This document shows, in pieces, positions 8,170 through 15,009 of a stretch of 17,410 nucleotides of DNA. Where the stretch lies: assembly GCA_035604685.1 (NCBI GenBank), contig DATNIB010000054.1, positions 1-17,410 of the forward strand, written 5' to 3'. A program made the position numbers and the translations under genes. The notes below the pieces were generated by a model. It made no database searches. It was not told the origin of the DNA and saw only the letters and a program-made list of their open reading frames with translations. The number at the start of each line of letters is the position of its first letter. Within the stretch, counting starts at the first letter, position 1. The stretch is from DATNIB01 sp035604685. GTDB taxonomy: Bacteria; Actinomycetota; Acidimicrobiia; Acidimicrobiales; RAAP-2.

Positions 8170-9654
8170 TCAGAAGGTGATCGTGCTGAGCTCGGGGATC
8201 AGCTGTTCGGCCCGGTGCCTGGCCTCCAGCCACCGGTGGCGCCGCTCGGCCCGGACCGACTCGGGGGCGGTCGGCTCGACCGTGGCGGCCGGCCGGTAGG
8301 CGGCGGCCACGTCAGCCTCGTCGCGCCAGGTCCCGGTCGCCAACCCGGCCAGGAACCCGGCCCCGAGCGTGGTCGCCTCCCGGACGGCCGACACCTCGAC
8401 CGGCCGGCCGACGGCCTCGGCCAGCGCCGCCACGAACACGTCGTTGGCCGACATCCCGCCGTCGAGGCGCAGGGCGGGCGGCGTCAGGCCGCCGTCGATC
8501 TCGGCGGCCTCCAGCAGGTCGGCGCCGCGCGCCGCCAGGCCCTCCAGCACGGCGCGCACGATCTCGGGTCGTCCCGTGCCGCGGGTGAGCCCGAGGAGCG
8601 CGCCGCGCGCGCCGAAGTCCCACACGGGGGTGCCGAGGCCGAGCAGCGCGGGGACGAACCACACGCCGCCGGTGTCGGCGCAGGCCGCGGCGACGGCTGC
8701 CGAGTCGGCGCTCGACTCGATGAGCCCGAGGTCGTCGCGCAGCCATTCGATGCAGGTGCCGGCCGAGAGGATGATGCCCTCCACGCCGAAGGTGGCCGCA
8801 CCGGCGCGCTGCCAGGCCACGATCGGGAATGTGCCGCCGGCGTTGCGGCCGAGGGTCCCCGGCACCGCCGACCCGGTGCAGAGGTTGAGGCTCCCGCCCG
8901 TCCCGAACGTGACCTTGGCCAGGCCGGGCCGCGTGCAGCCCTGCCCGATCAGTGACGCCTGCTGGTCGCCGGCGATGGCGCAGATCGGCGGCGCGCCTTC
9001 CAACGCCGCCGCCGGGCCGAGCGGTCCGGACGAGTCGACGATCCGCGGCAGCGACGCGAGTGGGATCCCGAGCACGTCGAGCGCCCGCGGGTCCCAGCGG
9101 ACGGGGTCGATCTCGACCAGACCCGTCACCGCCGCGTTGGTGGCGTCGGTGACGTGCAGCTGCGCGCCGGTGGCGCCGCCCGAGAGCGTCCAGGCCACCC
9201 AACTGTCGATGGTCCCAACGCACAGCGCAGCCGCGGCCCGCGCCCGGTCGGGGTCGACGGCGTCGAGGATGGCCGCCGCCTTGGTGGCCGTCGCGTTGGG
9301 GGCGAACCGGAACCCATCGGCCTGCAGGGTGAGGCAGGTGCCGAGGGTGCGGAGGTCCTGCCAGCCGATCGCGGGCGCCACGGGCCGACCGGTTGTCCGC
9401 TCCCACACCACCGTGGTGGCGCGCTGGTTGGCGATGCCGACCCCGCCGACGGGCCCGCCAGCTTTCAGCGCGGCCGCCGCCACCTCGAGCACCGCCTGCG
9501 CGATGGCGTCGGCGTCGACCTCGACGAGTCCGGGGGCGGGCGTGGACGGGAGCACCGCCACGTGGTGCACGTGGGCCAGCGTGGCGTCGGGGCGTACGAT
9601 CGCGGCCCGCACGCCCGAGGTGCCGACGTCGACGACGAGCAGGCTGTCGGTCAC
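8170..9654 (-). CDS. FGGY-family carbohydrate kinase, glycerol kinase-like
   Basis: A 494-residue ATP-dependent sugar/polyol kinase of the FGGY family, closest in motifs to glycerol kinase. It has the phosphate loop VVDVGTSGVRA (7-17), NQRATTVVWER (76-86), GWQDLRT (97-103), AGDQQASLIGQG (228-239) with catalytic D230, and FGTGGSLNLCTG for ATP. WFVPALLGLGTPVWDFGARG and LRLDGGMSANDVFVAAL are near the C terminus. The GTG at 9654 overlaps the stop of the oxidase gene (GTGA). Aligned by eye to E. coli GlpK, the general base and the Arg and Trp of the glycerol pocket are kept, but the Glu after NQR is Ala (A79) and the Tyr135 position reads Asn. Substrate is therefore open: glycerol or another short polyol or ketose. 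Context with glpD supports glycerol-type chemistry. Confidence 0.9.
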   Translation of the reverse strand: MTDSLLVVDVGTSGVRAAIVRPDATLAHVHHVAVLPSTPAPGLVEVDADAIAQAVLEVAAAALKAGGPVGGVGIANQRATTVVWERTTGRPVAPAIGWQDLRTLGTCLTLQADGFRFAPNATATKAAAILDAVDPDRARAAAALCVGTIDSWVAWTLSGGATGAQLHVTDATNAAVTGLVEIDPVRWDPRALDVLGIPLASLPRIVDSSGPLGPAAALEGAPPICAIAGDQQASLIGQGCTRPGLAKVTFGTGGSLNLCTGSAVPGTLGRNAGGTFPIVAWQRAGAATFGVEGIILSAGTCIEWLRDDLGLIESSADSAAVAAACADTGGVWFVPALLGLGTPVWDFGARGALLGLTRGTGRPEIVRAVLEGLAARGADLLEAAEIDGGLTPPALRLDGGMSANDVFVAALAEAVGRPVEVSAVREATTLGAGFLAGLATGTWRDEADVAAAYRPAATVEPTAPESVRAERRHRWLEARHRAEQLIPELSTITF

Positions 9655-11174
9655 GGCCAGGGGGTGGCCCCGAAGGGGCCGGGCAGGCCGAGCTTGCCCG
9701 GGTTGAGGATGCCCGCCGGGTCGAGGGCTCCCTTGATCGCCACCAGCGTCTCGAAGCTCTCCCCGAGGGCGCCCGCCAGGTGGCGTCCGCGGTTGAGGCC
9801 GATCCCGTGGTGGTGGCTGATCGCCGCCCGGTGTCGGCCGGTGACCGCCATCACGACGTCCCAGGCCCGGCGGTAGTAGTCCTCCGCCCAGGCGTCGACG
9901 TCGCCCAGCGCGTCGGCCGGACGCCGGCCGGCGAAGGTGAAGTAGACGCAGGCGCCATCGGGGTAGGCGTGGGACTGGTGGACCGAGGCGTTCAGCGTGC
10001 CCGGGATCTCGCGCAGCTCGGCGCGGACCTCGTCGCACAGCGCCGGCAGCACCGACCAGCGGCCCGCCACCTCGACGGTGTCGACCACGATGCCGGCACG
10101 CCACAGGGGCGCCAGCGCGCTCGTGTCGTTGCGCTCGGCCAGCCACCGGTCGACGAGCGCGTCCTCGAGCCGGTCGGCCCCGCCGCGGGCGCACTCCTCG
10201 TCGACCAACGCGATCGTCGCTTGCACGAGGACGGTATCCGCCTCGTCGTAGACGATGAGCACGCAGGCGTCCTTCTGGTCGAAGTTGCGAGCCGATTCGG
10301 CTTCGTCGTAGAGGCGGAGCACCGCCGGCGTGGCGCCTCGTCGGAGCATCAGGCGGCAGGCCTCGAGACCGGCATCGAAGCCGGCGAAGGCGACGGCCCG
10401 CTGCGCCCGGTCGGGGGGCGCCGGGTGGACGCGCAGGCGCGCCGCGGTGATCACGCCGAGGGTGCCTTCGCTGCCGACGAACAGCTGCGTCAGGTTGGGC
10501 CCGGTCGCCGCGCGCGGACCATGCCCCTCGGTGTGGATGACCCGCCCGTCGGCCAGGACGACTTCCAGGCCGAGCACCATGTCCTCGATCTTGCCGTAGC
10601 GGGTGGAGTACTGGCCGGCCCCTCGGCAGGCCAGCCATCCCCCCACCGTCGAGATGTCCATGGACTGGGGCCAGTGGCCGAGTGTGTAGCCGGTCCCATG
10701 GTCCCGCAGCGCGTCTTCGAGGTCCGGCCCGAAGGTTCCTGCGGCGACATCGGCCACGAGCGACGTCTCGTCGAGATCGCCGAGTCCGTGCAGTCCCGTG
10801 AGATCGAGCGCGATCCCGCCGAAGACCGGCACGGCACCGCCACAGACGCCGCTGCGTCCGGCCATGGGCGTGACCGGGAGACGCGCCGCCTGCGCGGCGC
10901 GGAGCACGGCCGCCACGCCGTGGACGTCGCTTGGCCGGGCGACGGCGGCCGGGCGGGCCGGCACCTCCCCGCGGGCCGCCCAGGCGATGGCGAGCGGCCA
11001 CCAGTCGCGGCCCGCCTCGTTGCGGTCGGTCACGAGCGTGGAGAACGCGACGCCCGCGTCGGTCAGGGCGGCCACGACCGAGGGGTCGAGCTCGCTCGGG
11101 TCGACGGCCAGGTGCTCGGTGACGGCCGACGGTTCGCCGTCGATCGGCGTGACCGGCGTGGCTTGGCGCGTCAC
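9651..11174 (-). CDS. FAD-binding oxidase, alkyl-dihydroxyacetonephosphate synthase-like
   Basis: A 507-residue flavoprotein of the VAO/PCMH fold. The FAD_binding_4 domain covers about 70-255, with the PP-loop MAGRSGVCGGAVP (104-116), DISTVGGWLACRGAGQYSTR (173-192), YGKIEDMVLGLEVV and LFVGSEGTLGVIT (231-243). The C-terminal FAD-oxidase domain follows, with AISHHHGIG (451-459). The STxGG(W/Y)xAxRxxGQ..xxYG block and the triple histidine match alkyl-DHAP synthase (AGPS), where they bind and activate the substrate, better than D-lactate or glycolate oxidases. AGPS swaps the acyl chain of acyl-DHAP for a fatty alcohol, the first ether-bond step of ether lipids. The GTG start overlaps the glpD stop (GTGA), tying it to DHAP production. 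A hydroxy-acid dehydrogenase remains an alternative. Confidence 0.87.
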   Translation of the reverse strand: MTRQATPVTPIDGEPSAVTEHLAVDPSELDPSVVAALTDAGVAFSTLVTDRNEAGRDWWPLAIAWAARGEVPARPAAVARPSDVHGVAAVLRAAQAARLPVTPMAGRSGVCGGAVPVFGGIALDLTGLHGLGDLDETSLVADVAAGTFGPDLEDALRDHGTGYTLGHWPQSMDISTVGGWLACRGAGQYSTRYGKIEDMVLGLEVVLADGRVIHTEGHGPRAATGPNLTQLFVGSEGTLGVITAARLRVHPAPPDRAQRAVAFAGFDAGLEACRLMLRRGATPAVLRLYDEAESARNFDQKDACVLIVYDEADTVLVQATIALVDEECARGGADRLEDALVDRWLAERNDTSALAPLWRAGIVVDTVEVAGRWSVLPALCDEVRAELREIPGTLNASVHQSHAYPDGACVYFTFAGRRPADALGDVDAWAEDYYRRAWDVVMAVTGRHRAAISHHHGIGLNRGRHLAGALGESFETLVAIKGALDPAGILNPGKLGLPGPFGATPWP

Positions 11175-12865
11175 GGCGCCTCGGCCGTGGCCACGGCGTC
11201 GGCATCGGGCAACCCGGCCAGGCGCAGATCCTCGAGCGCGGCCTGGGCGAAGCGGCTGGCTTCTACCGCCGCCTGTTCATCGGTCCAGCCCAGCTCCGGG
11301 GCGAGCAGCCTGGCGACGGCGGGCGCCGCCGCCGCGGCGCCACGGGCGTCCTGGATCAGCGCTCGGGTCCGGCGTGCCAGCACGTCCTCGACCCCCCGGG
11401 CCATCTCGGCGCGGACCGCGTAGACGACCTCTGCGCCCGTGTAGGCGAGGCCGGGCACGATCGGTTCGAGCAGTTCGGGGCGGCCGTCGACCACGGCCAA
11501 CACGTCTCCGGCCTCGGTGCCGTAGCGGGCCTGGAGGTGGGCGTGCTGGACGGCGGTGATGCTGGGGAGCGGTGCCGCCGCCGAGAAGTGCCGCCGAGCG
11601 GTGCCGTTCAACCGGAGGGACTTGGTGACGCACCGCCGCTTCCGGATCGGCCCGCCGATCTGGGCCACCACTGCGTCGACCGTGTCCTCTGCCATCTTGC
11701 GGTAGGTCGTCAGTTTCCCGCCGGTCACGCTCACGATGCCGCTCTCCGACGTCTGGACGCGGTGGCGGCGTGACAGGTCGCTGGTGCGCTCCGAGAGTGA
11801 CGCTTTGCCGGTCGGCGCGAGCAGCGGTCGCAGTCCCGCCCACACCCCGCAGACGTCGTGGCGGGTGATCTCGGTGTTGCTGACCGCGTTGATCGCGCCC
11901 AAGAGGTAGTCGACGTCCTCGGCGGTGCAGCGCGGGTCCTCCAGGCTGCCCTGGTAGCTGGTGTCGGTCGTCCCGAGATAGATGAAGTCCGATTCGACCC
12001 ATGGCACGACGAAGATGGAACGGCGGTCCTTGGGCACCGGGATGACTGCGGCGATGTCGGTCGGGAACAGCGAGGCCGGTACGGTGATGTGGACCCCCTT
12101 GGCCGGCCGCAGCGACCGGGGGTGTCCGTGGCCGTCGAGGGACTGCACGTCGTCCGCCCAGACCCCCGTGGCGTTGACCACCACGGTCGCCTCGACCGTG
12201 ATGACCTGGTTGGAGCCGGCCACCCGGATCCGAGCGCCGCGCACTCGGTCGTCGTCATCGGTGAGGAACCCGATCGCCTCGGCGTAGTTGGCGACGGCCG
12301 CCCCGTAGCCGAGCACGGCGGTCCGCAGCAGCGTGAGAGTGAGGCGCGCGTCGTCCACGCGCGCGTCGAAGTACAAGAACCCGGCCACCAGGCGGTCGGT
12401 GTCGAGGTGGGGGAGGTGCTCGAGTGCCTCGGCCTTGGAGACGCGTCGGTGCCGGCTCCCGATCCGCAGGCCGCCGGTCAGGTCGTAGAGCCAGAGGGCC
12501 GACGAGTAGGAGCGTGCGACCGTCTTGGACACGATGCCGTCGCGCCCGAACAGCGGGATGAGGAACGGTAGGGGGGACACGAGGTGCGGGGCGTTCTCGA
12601 GCAGGCGCTGGCGCTCGGACAGGTTCTCGTAGACCAGCCTGAACTCGCGTTGCTGGAGGTAGCGGATGCCGCCATGGACCATCTTGGAGGACTTGGACGA
12701 CGTGCCCGAGGCGAAGTCCTTCTTCTCGACCAGGGCGGTCTTGAGGCCGCGGCTAGCCGCGTCCAGGGCCACTCCGGCTCCGGTGACCCCGCCCCCGATG
12801 ACGAGGACGTCGAACTGCTCGTCTGCCAGTCGAGCCAGGCTGTGGGCTCGCTCAAAGGTGCTCAC
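11171..12865 (-). CDS. glpD: Aerobic glycerol-3-phosphate dehydrogenase
   Basis: A 564-residue FAD enzyme that oxidises sn-glycerol 3-phosphate to DHAP at the membrane and feeds electrons to the quinone pool. The N-terminal dinucleotide fold is VLVIGGGVTGAGVALDAASR (20-39), followed by SKSSKMVHGGIRYLQ (57-71), which carries the substrate-contacting Arg-Tyr. FVVPWVESDFIYLGTTDTSY, VWAGLRPLLAPTGK and the FAD-tail motif GGKLTTYRKMAE are all present. A DAO_C-type helical domain closes the protein. The GTG at 12865 gives the normal N terminus and overlaps the TGA of a short leader ORF (GTGA). It is the first long gene of a three-gene minus-strand operon with the AGPS-like oxidase and the FGGY kinase. 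No glycerol facilitator or GlpR-type regulator is in the window. Confidence 0.95.
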   Translation of the reverse strand: MSTFERAHSLARLADEQFDVLVIGGGVTGAGVALDAASRGLKTALVEKKDFASGTSSKSSKMVHGGIRYLQQREFRLVYENLSERQRLLENAPHLVSPLPFLIPLFGRDGIVSKTVARSYSSALWLYDLTGGLRIGSRHRRVSKAEALEHLPHLDTDRLVAGFLYFDARVDDARLTLTLLRTAVLGYGAAVANYAEAIGFLTDDDDRVRGARIRVAGSNQVITVEATVVVNATGVWADDVQSLDGHGHPRSLRPAKGVHITVPASLFPTDIAAVIPVPKDRRSIFVVPWVESDFIYLGTTDTSYQGSLEDPRCTAEDVDYLLGAINAVSNTEITRHDVCGVWAGLRPLLAPTGKASLSERTSDLSRRHRVQTSESGIVSVTGGKLTTYRKMAEDTVDAVVAQIGGPIRKRRCVTKSLRLNGTARRHFSAAAPLPSITAVQHAHLQARYGTEAGDVLAVVDGRPELLEPIVPGLAYTGAEVVYAVRAEMARGVEDVLARRTRALIQDARGAAAAAPAVARLLAPELGWTDEQAAVEASRFAQAALEDLRLAGLPDADAVATAEAP

Positions 12866-12906
12866 GTCGGGCCTGTCCCATGAAATCGGGCGGTCGCGTC
12901 CCGCAT
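12862..12906 (-). CDS. Possible 14-residue leader peptide (uORF) coupled to glpD
   Basis: An ATG at 12906 opens a 14-codon frame, MRDATARFHGTGPT, whose TGA overlaps the glpD GTG as GTGA, the same junction used by the other genes of this operon. Seven bases upstream of the ATG is TAGGGT (12919-12914), so the ATG could be the first base of a leaderless transcript. glpD itself has only a weak Shine-Dalgarno (GGGACAGG), so its translation may depend on ribosomes finishing this frame. This is inference from layout; a frame this short can arise by chance. The peptide has no run of one amino acid that would suggest ordinary attenuation. Confidence 0.5.
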   Translation of the reverse strand: MRDATARFHGTGPT

Positions 12907-12913
12907 GGCCGTT

Positions 12914-12919
12914 ACCCTA
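12914..12919 (-). promoter_or_regulatory. Candidate -10 box of the glpD operon
   Basis: Minus-strand TAGGGT, identical to the box before xseA, lies seven bases before the ATG of the 14-codon leader ORF. It sits in a near-direct repeat (GGCCATAGGG then GGCCATGCGG). No clear -35 hexamer is visible 16-18 bases upstream. Confidence 0.45.
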
Positions 12920-13223
12920 TGGCCGAACTCCGCCGCGTCGTGGCGGATGCGCCACCGTAGGTCGGTACGGCGAACCCACGGTGGTCCTCACGGACTCACT
13001 GAAACTGAGGCCGCCAGTGGACCCGTTTGGGGTCGGGACGTCGGTCTACTCGTGGTGAACCACCATCGCGCCGACGGGTTCGGTTGGCCGGTCTAGCCGG
13101 ACGGGCCGGGCGATTGGGACCCGAGTGAGGATCACGCTCGTGAACACCACCGCGCCGTTCGCGATGGCGAGCCAGAGAAGCAACAGCCAGACTGTTCAGC
13201 AGTCCCTTCTCCCTGGTCCGGGC
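12920..13223. other. Intergenic region between glpD operon and HTH gene
   Basis: About 300 bases with no convincing gene on either strand; open frames here read as low-complexity and lack start signals. It should hold upstream control sites of the glpD operon. Small symmetric elements are CTCA-CTGAAAC-TGAG (12995-13009), a candidate operator of unknown partner, and GTGGT-GA-ACCAC near 13052-13063. The last 50 bases contain the hairpin described at 13175-13211. No tRNA or recognised riboswitch was found by eye. Confidence 0.6.
13175..13211 (-). terminator. Two-part hairpin after the HTH gene
   Basis: GAGAAG (13175-13180) pairs with CTTCTC (13206-13211), and inside it GACTG (13190-13194) pairs with CAGTC (13200-13204) around a five-base loop. 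It begins 12 bases after the stop of the minus-strand HTH gene. There is no clean T-run, so it may be a weak or Rho-assisted terminator or an RNA-stabilising structure. Confidence 0.4.
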
Positions 13224-13826
13224 TCAGTAGTCTGTCGCCGCTGCAGCCCGGCTTTGGTCCTTCTCTTTCGTCATGCGAGAGACCAGCTGGCGGGAAACCC
13301 GCCAGGTCCGCCCAATTTCAGCGAGCGAACTCCCTTCGGCGATGGCCAGGAGGAAGATGGCCCGCTGAAAGTTATGACGAGCCAAGCGAAGCCTGGATGT
13401 CGCCGCGTTCACCACCTCGCGGCGATCGGCCATGCACATCGAGCGGGACACATCCAATGCGCTCATTCCTCGTTCGACCTGCCCTATGACATCACTCATG
13501 TCGGATCCCCGGTGACCCAATAGGTAGGTGAGGTCTTCACTGGCAGCCACAGATTCGCGTATCGCCAACACGACAGCCTGTCGCCGGGCGGCCAGCTCGC
13601 CTCGCTCCTGGTCGTCCTCTCCTATCGCGGGGACCTCGGAGGGGGCTGGCCACGGCCATTGGCCGCCTTGGCGGATCTCCGCTATCGCTGTAGCGATGTT
13701 CGGCAGCCGAACCTTGGTAGCCCCGAGGAGACGCGAATCGAAATCGGCGAGGAACTGCAGCTCGGAGAGTTGCTCGCTGTGCGCCTTTTGCGCCTGTTCG
13801 AGGATATATACCGCCAATGGCGTCAT
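13224..13826 (-). CDS. Unrecognised protein with C-terminal helix-turn-helix
   Basis: I do not recognise the family. The start is the ATG at 13826, with AGGAG eight bases upstream; a TTG seven codons earlier would place the Shine-Dalgarno inside the gene. The 200-residue soluble protein has no signal peptide or membrane segment. Residues 1-55 and 72-155 look helical; PWPAPSEVP (58-66) is a proline-rich linker. The last part, RAIFLLAIAEGSSLAEIG (155-172) then RTWRVSRQLVSRMTKEKDQ, has the shape of a sigma-region-4 or transposase-like helix-turn-helix, so DNA binding is likely. The coding DNA is visibly less GC-rich than its neighbours (35 of 60 bases G/C in 13261-13320), which hints at later arrival. 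It is divergent from the perR operon and stands alone. It could be a transcription regulator or an element-borne DNA-binding protein. Confidence 0.72.
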   Translation of the reverse strand: MTPLAVYILEQAQKAHSEQLSELQFLADFDSRLLGATKVRLPNIATAIAEIRQGGQWPWPAPSEVPAIGEDDQERGELAARRQAVVLAIRESVAASEDLTYLLGHRGSDMSDVIGQVERGMSALDVSRSMCMADRREVVNAATSRLRLARHNFQRAIFLLAIAEGSSLAEIGRTWRVSRQLVSRMTKEKDQSRAAAATDY

Positions 13827-13851
13827 CGGCCCATCTCCTGGGAACAATCAC

Positions 13852-13857
13852 AGTTTA
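13852..13857 (-). promoter_or_regulatory. Candidate -10 box of the HTH gene
   Basis: Minus-strand TAAACT lies 25 bases before the ATG at 13826, leaving a short leader with an AGGAG ribosome site. A weak -35 (TTTGGA) is 16 bases upstream. Between the -10 and the gene, plus-strand ACAATCA (13844-13850) repeats the left half of the PerR operator found at 14003-14013. Confidence 0.4.
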
Positions 13858-13930
13858 CTGAGCGCGGCGTATTTCCAAAGTGATCTGCACGTAGCCCTTG
13901 CGAGCACTTGGGCCGAGCCGGCTGGGGTCC

Positions 13931-13950
13931 GAGGCCCTAGGGGTAGCCTC
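13931..13950. repeat. Inverted repeat in the HTH/perR divergent region
   Basis: GAGGC and GCCTC (13931-13935 and 13946-13950) flank a short loop containing the palindrome CCCTAGGG (13935-13942). It lies about 75 bases upstream of the HTH -10 and 60 bases upstream of the perR -35, and belongs to no gene. Role unknown; an operator or a hairpin is possible. Confidence 0.3.
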
Positions 13951-14002
13951 CCGTCCCCTCCGGGAAAGTGGCGAAGGTGTTGGGGCCGGTCTCCTGATTT
14001 CA

Positions 14003-14013
14003 ACAATCATTGT
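14003..14013. promoter_or_regulatory. Probable PerR/Fur operator 1
   Basis: ACAATCATTGT is a perfect inverted repeat around a central C, with the AATCATT core common to Fur/PerR boxes. It overlaps the -35 hexamer of the perR promoter, so binding would block RNA polymerase. Together with operator 2 it suggests self-repression of the perR operon. Confidence 0.65.
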
Positions 14014-14038
14014 CAAAAAACAACGATTGTGATAAAGT
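14010..14038 (+). promoter_or_regulatory. Promoter of the perR-rubrerythrin operon
   Basis: TTGTCA (14010-14015) and TAAAGT (14033-14038) are a good -35/-10 pair with exactly 17 bases between them. Six bases separate the -10 from the GTG at 14045, so transcription should start at or one base before the start codon and the mRNA would be leaderless. No Shine-Dalgarno is present, in agreement. Confidence 0.72.
14020..14030. promoter_or_regulatory. Probable PerR/Fur operator 2
   Basis: ACAACGATTGT reads ACAA-CGA-TTGT, a second copy of the ACAAnnnTTGT palindrome, 17 bases centre-to-centre from operator 1 and lying within the -35/-10 spacer. Both would be covered by RNA polymerase. Confidence 0.55.
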
Positions 14039-14044
14039 CTCTCC

Positions 14045-14482
14045 GTGAAGACCGTCGAGGAGCTGACCGAGCTGTTCCGGTCGAGCGGCCGCAAGGTCAC
14101 CGCGCAGCGCCAGTGCATCTTCCGCGTGCTGCAGGGCAACGTCACCCACCCCTCGGCCGAGGCTGTCTATGAGGTGGCGCGGGCCGAGATGGAGACGATC
14201 TCGCTCAAGACCGTCTACCAGACGCTGAACGAGCTGGCCGAGCTGGGCGAGGTGGCGGCGTTGGACCTCGGCACCGGCACCGTTCGCTTCGATCCGAACG
14301 TGGAGGCCGGCCATCATCACCTGGTCTGCCGCTCCTGCGGGAAGGTACGCGACCTCCATGTCGACTTCGACGACCTGCGCGTCCCCAAGGGCGCCGCGCA
14401 GGGCTACGAGGTGCGCAGCGCCGAGGTCGTGTTCCGAGGCCTCTGCGAAGAGTGTCGCCCGGCGCGGGCGGGTGCGGCCTAG
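14045..14482 (+). CDS. perR: Fur-family regulator, PerR type
   Basis: A 145-residue metal-dependent repressor of peroxide-stress genes. The N-terminal winged helix has HPSAEAVYE (35-43) and the recognition region SLKTVYQTLNELAELGEV (53-70). The zinc site has two CxxC pairs, C95/C98 in VCRSCGK and C134/C137 in LCEEC. Aligned by eye to B. subtilis PerR, all five regulatory-metal ligands are kept: H35, D83 (RFD), H90, H92 and D103. D103 is the position where PerR has Asp and iron-sensing Fur usually has Glu, which favours a peroxide sensor oxidised at its histidines. The GTG at 14045 fits a leaderless transcript from the promoter just upstream, where two palindromic boxes suggest autoregulation. 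It is followed 64 bases later by rubrerythrin, its most likely target. Confidence 0.9.
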   Translation: MKTVEELTELFRSSGRKVTAQRQCIFRVLQGNVTHPSAEAVYEVARAEMETISLKTVYQTLNELAELGEVAALDLGTGTVRFDPNVEAGHHHLVCRSCGKVRDLHVDFDDLRVPKGAAQGYEVRSAEVVFRGLCEECRPARAGAA

Positions 14483-14546
14483 GCCGGCGTTCAGAGCGGA
14501 TCGACAGCACCAGCAACCATCGAGCCATGAAGAAAGAAGGAGCAAT

Positions 14547-14966
<420 letters not shown>

Positions 14967-15009
14967 TCCAGGCGCCCCCGAGGGTGCCGGCCGGGCGGTC
15001 CGCCGCGTC

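Noticed and set aside
9393..11423. 676-codon plus-strand frame opposite the AGPS-like gene
   Set aside because: No motif, Arg/Gly/Ala-rich, and opposite a conserved FAD oxidase with all its motifs.
13052..13063. GTGGTGAACCAC inverted repeat
   Set aside because: Arms of five bases with a two-base centre cannot form a stable hairpin, and there is no second copy or adjacent promoter to support an operator.
13125..13523. 132-codon plus-strand frame opposite the HTH gene
   Set aside because: No ribosome site and no recognisable fold; the minus-strand gene has AGGAG, an ATG and an HTH motif.
13528..14172. Plus-strand frame running through the divergent region into perR
   Set aside because: It crosses the perR promoter and the perR start in the wrong phase and has no domain.
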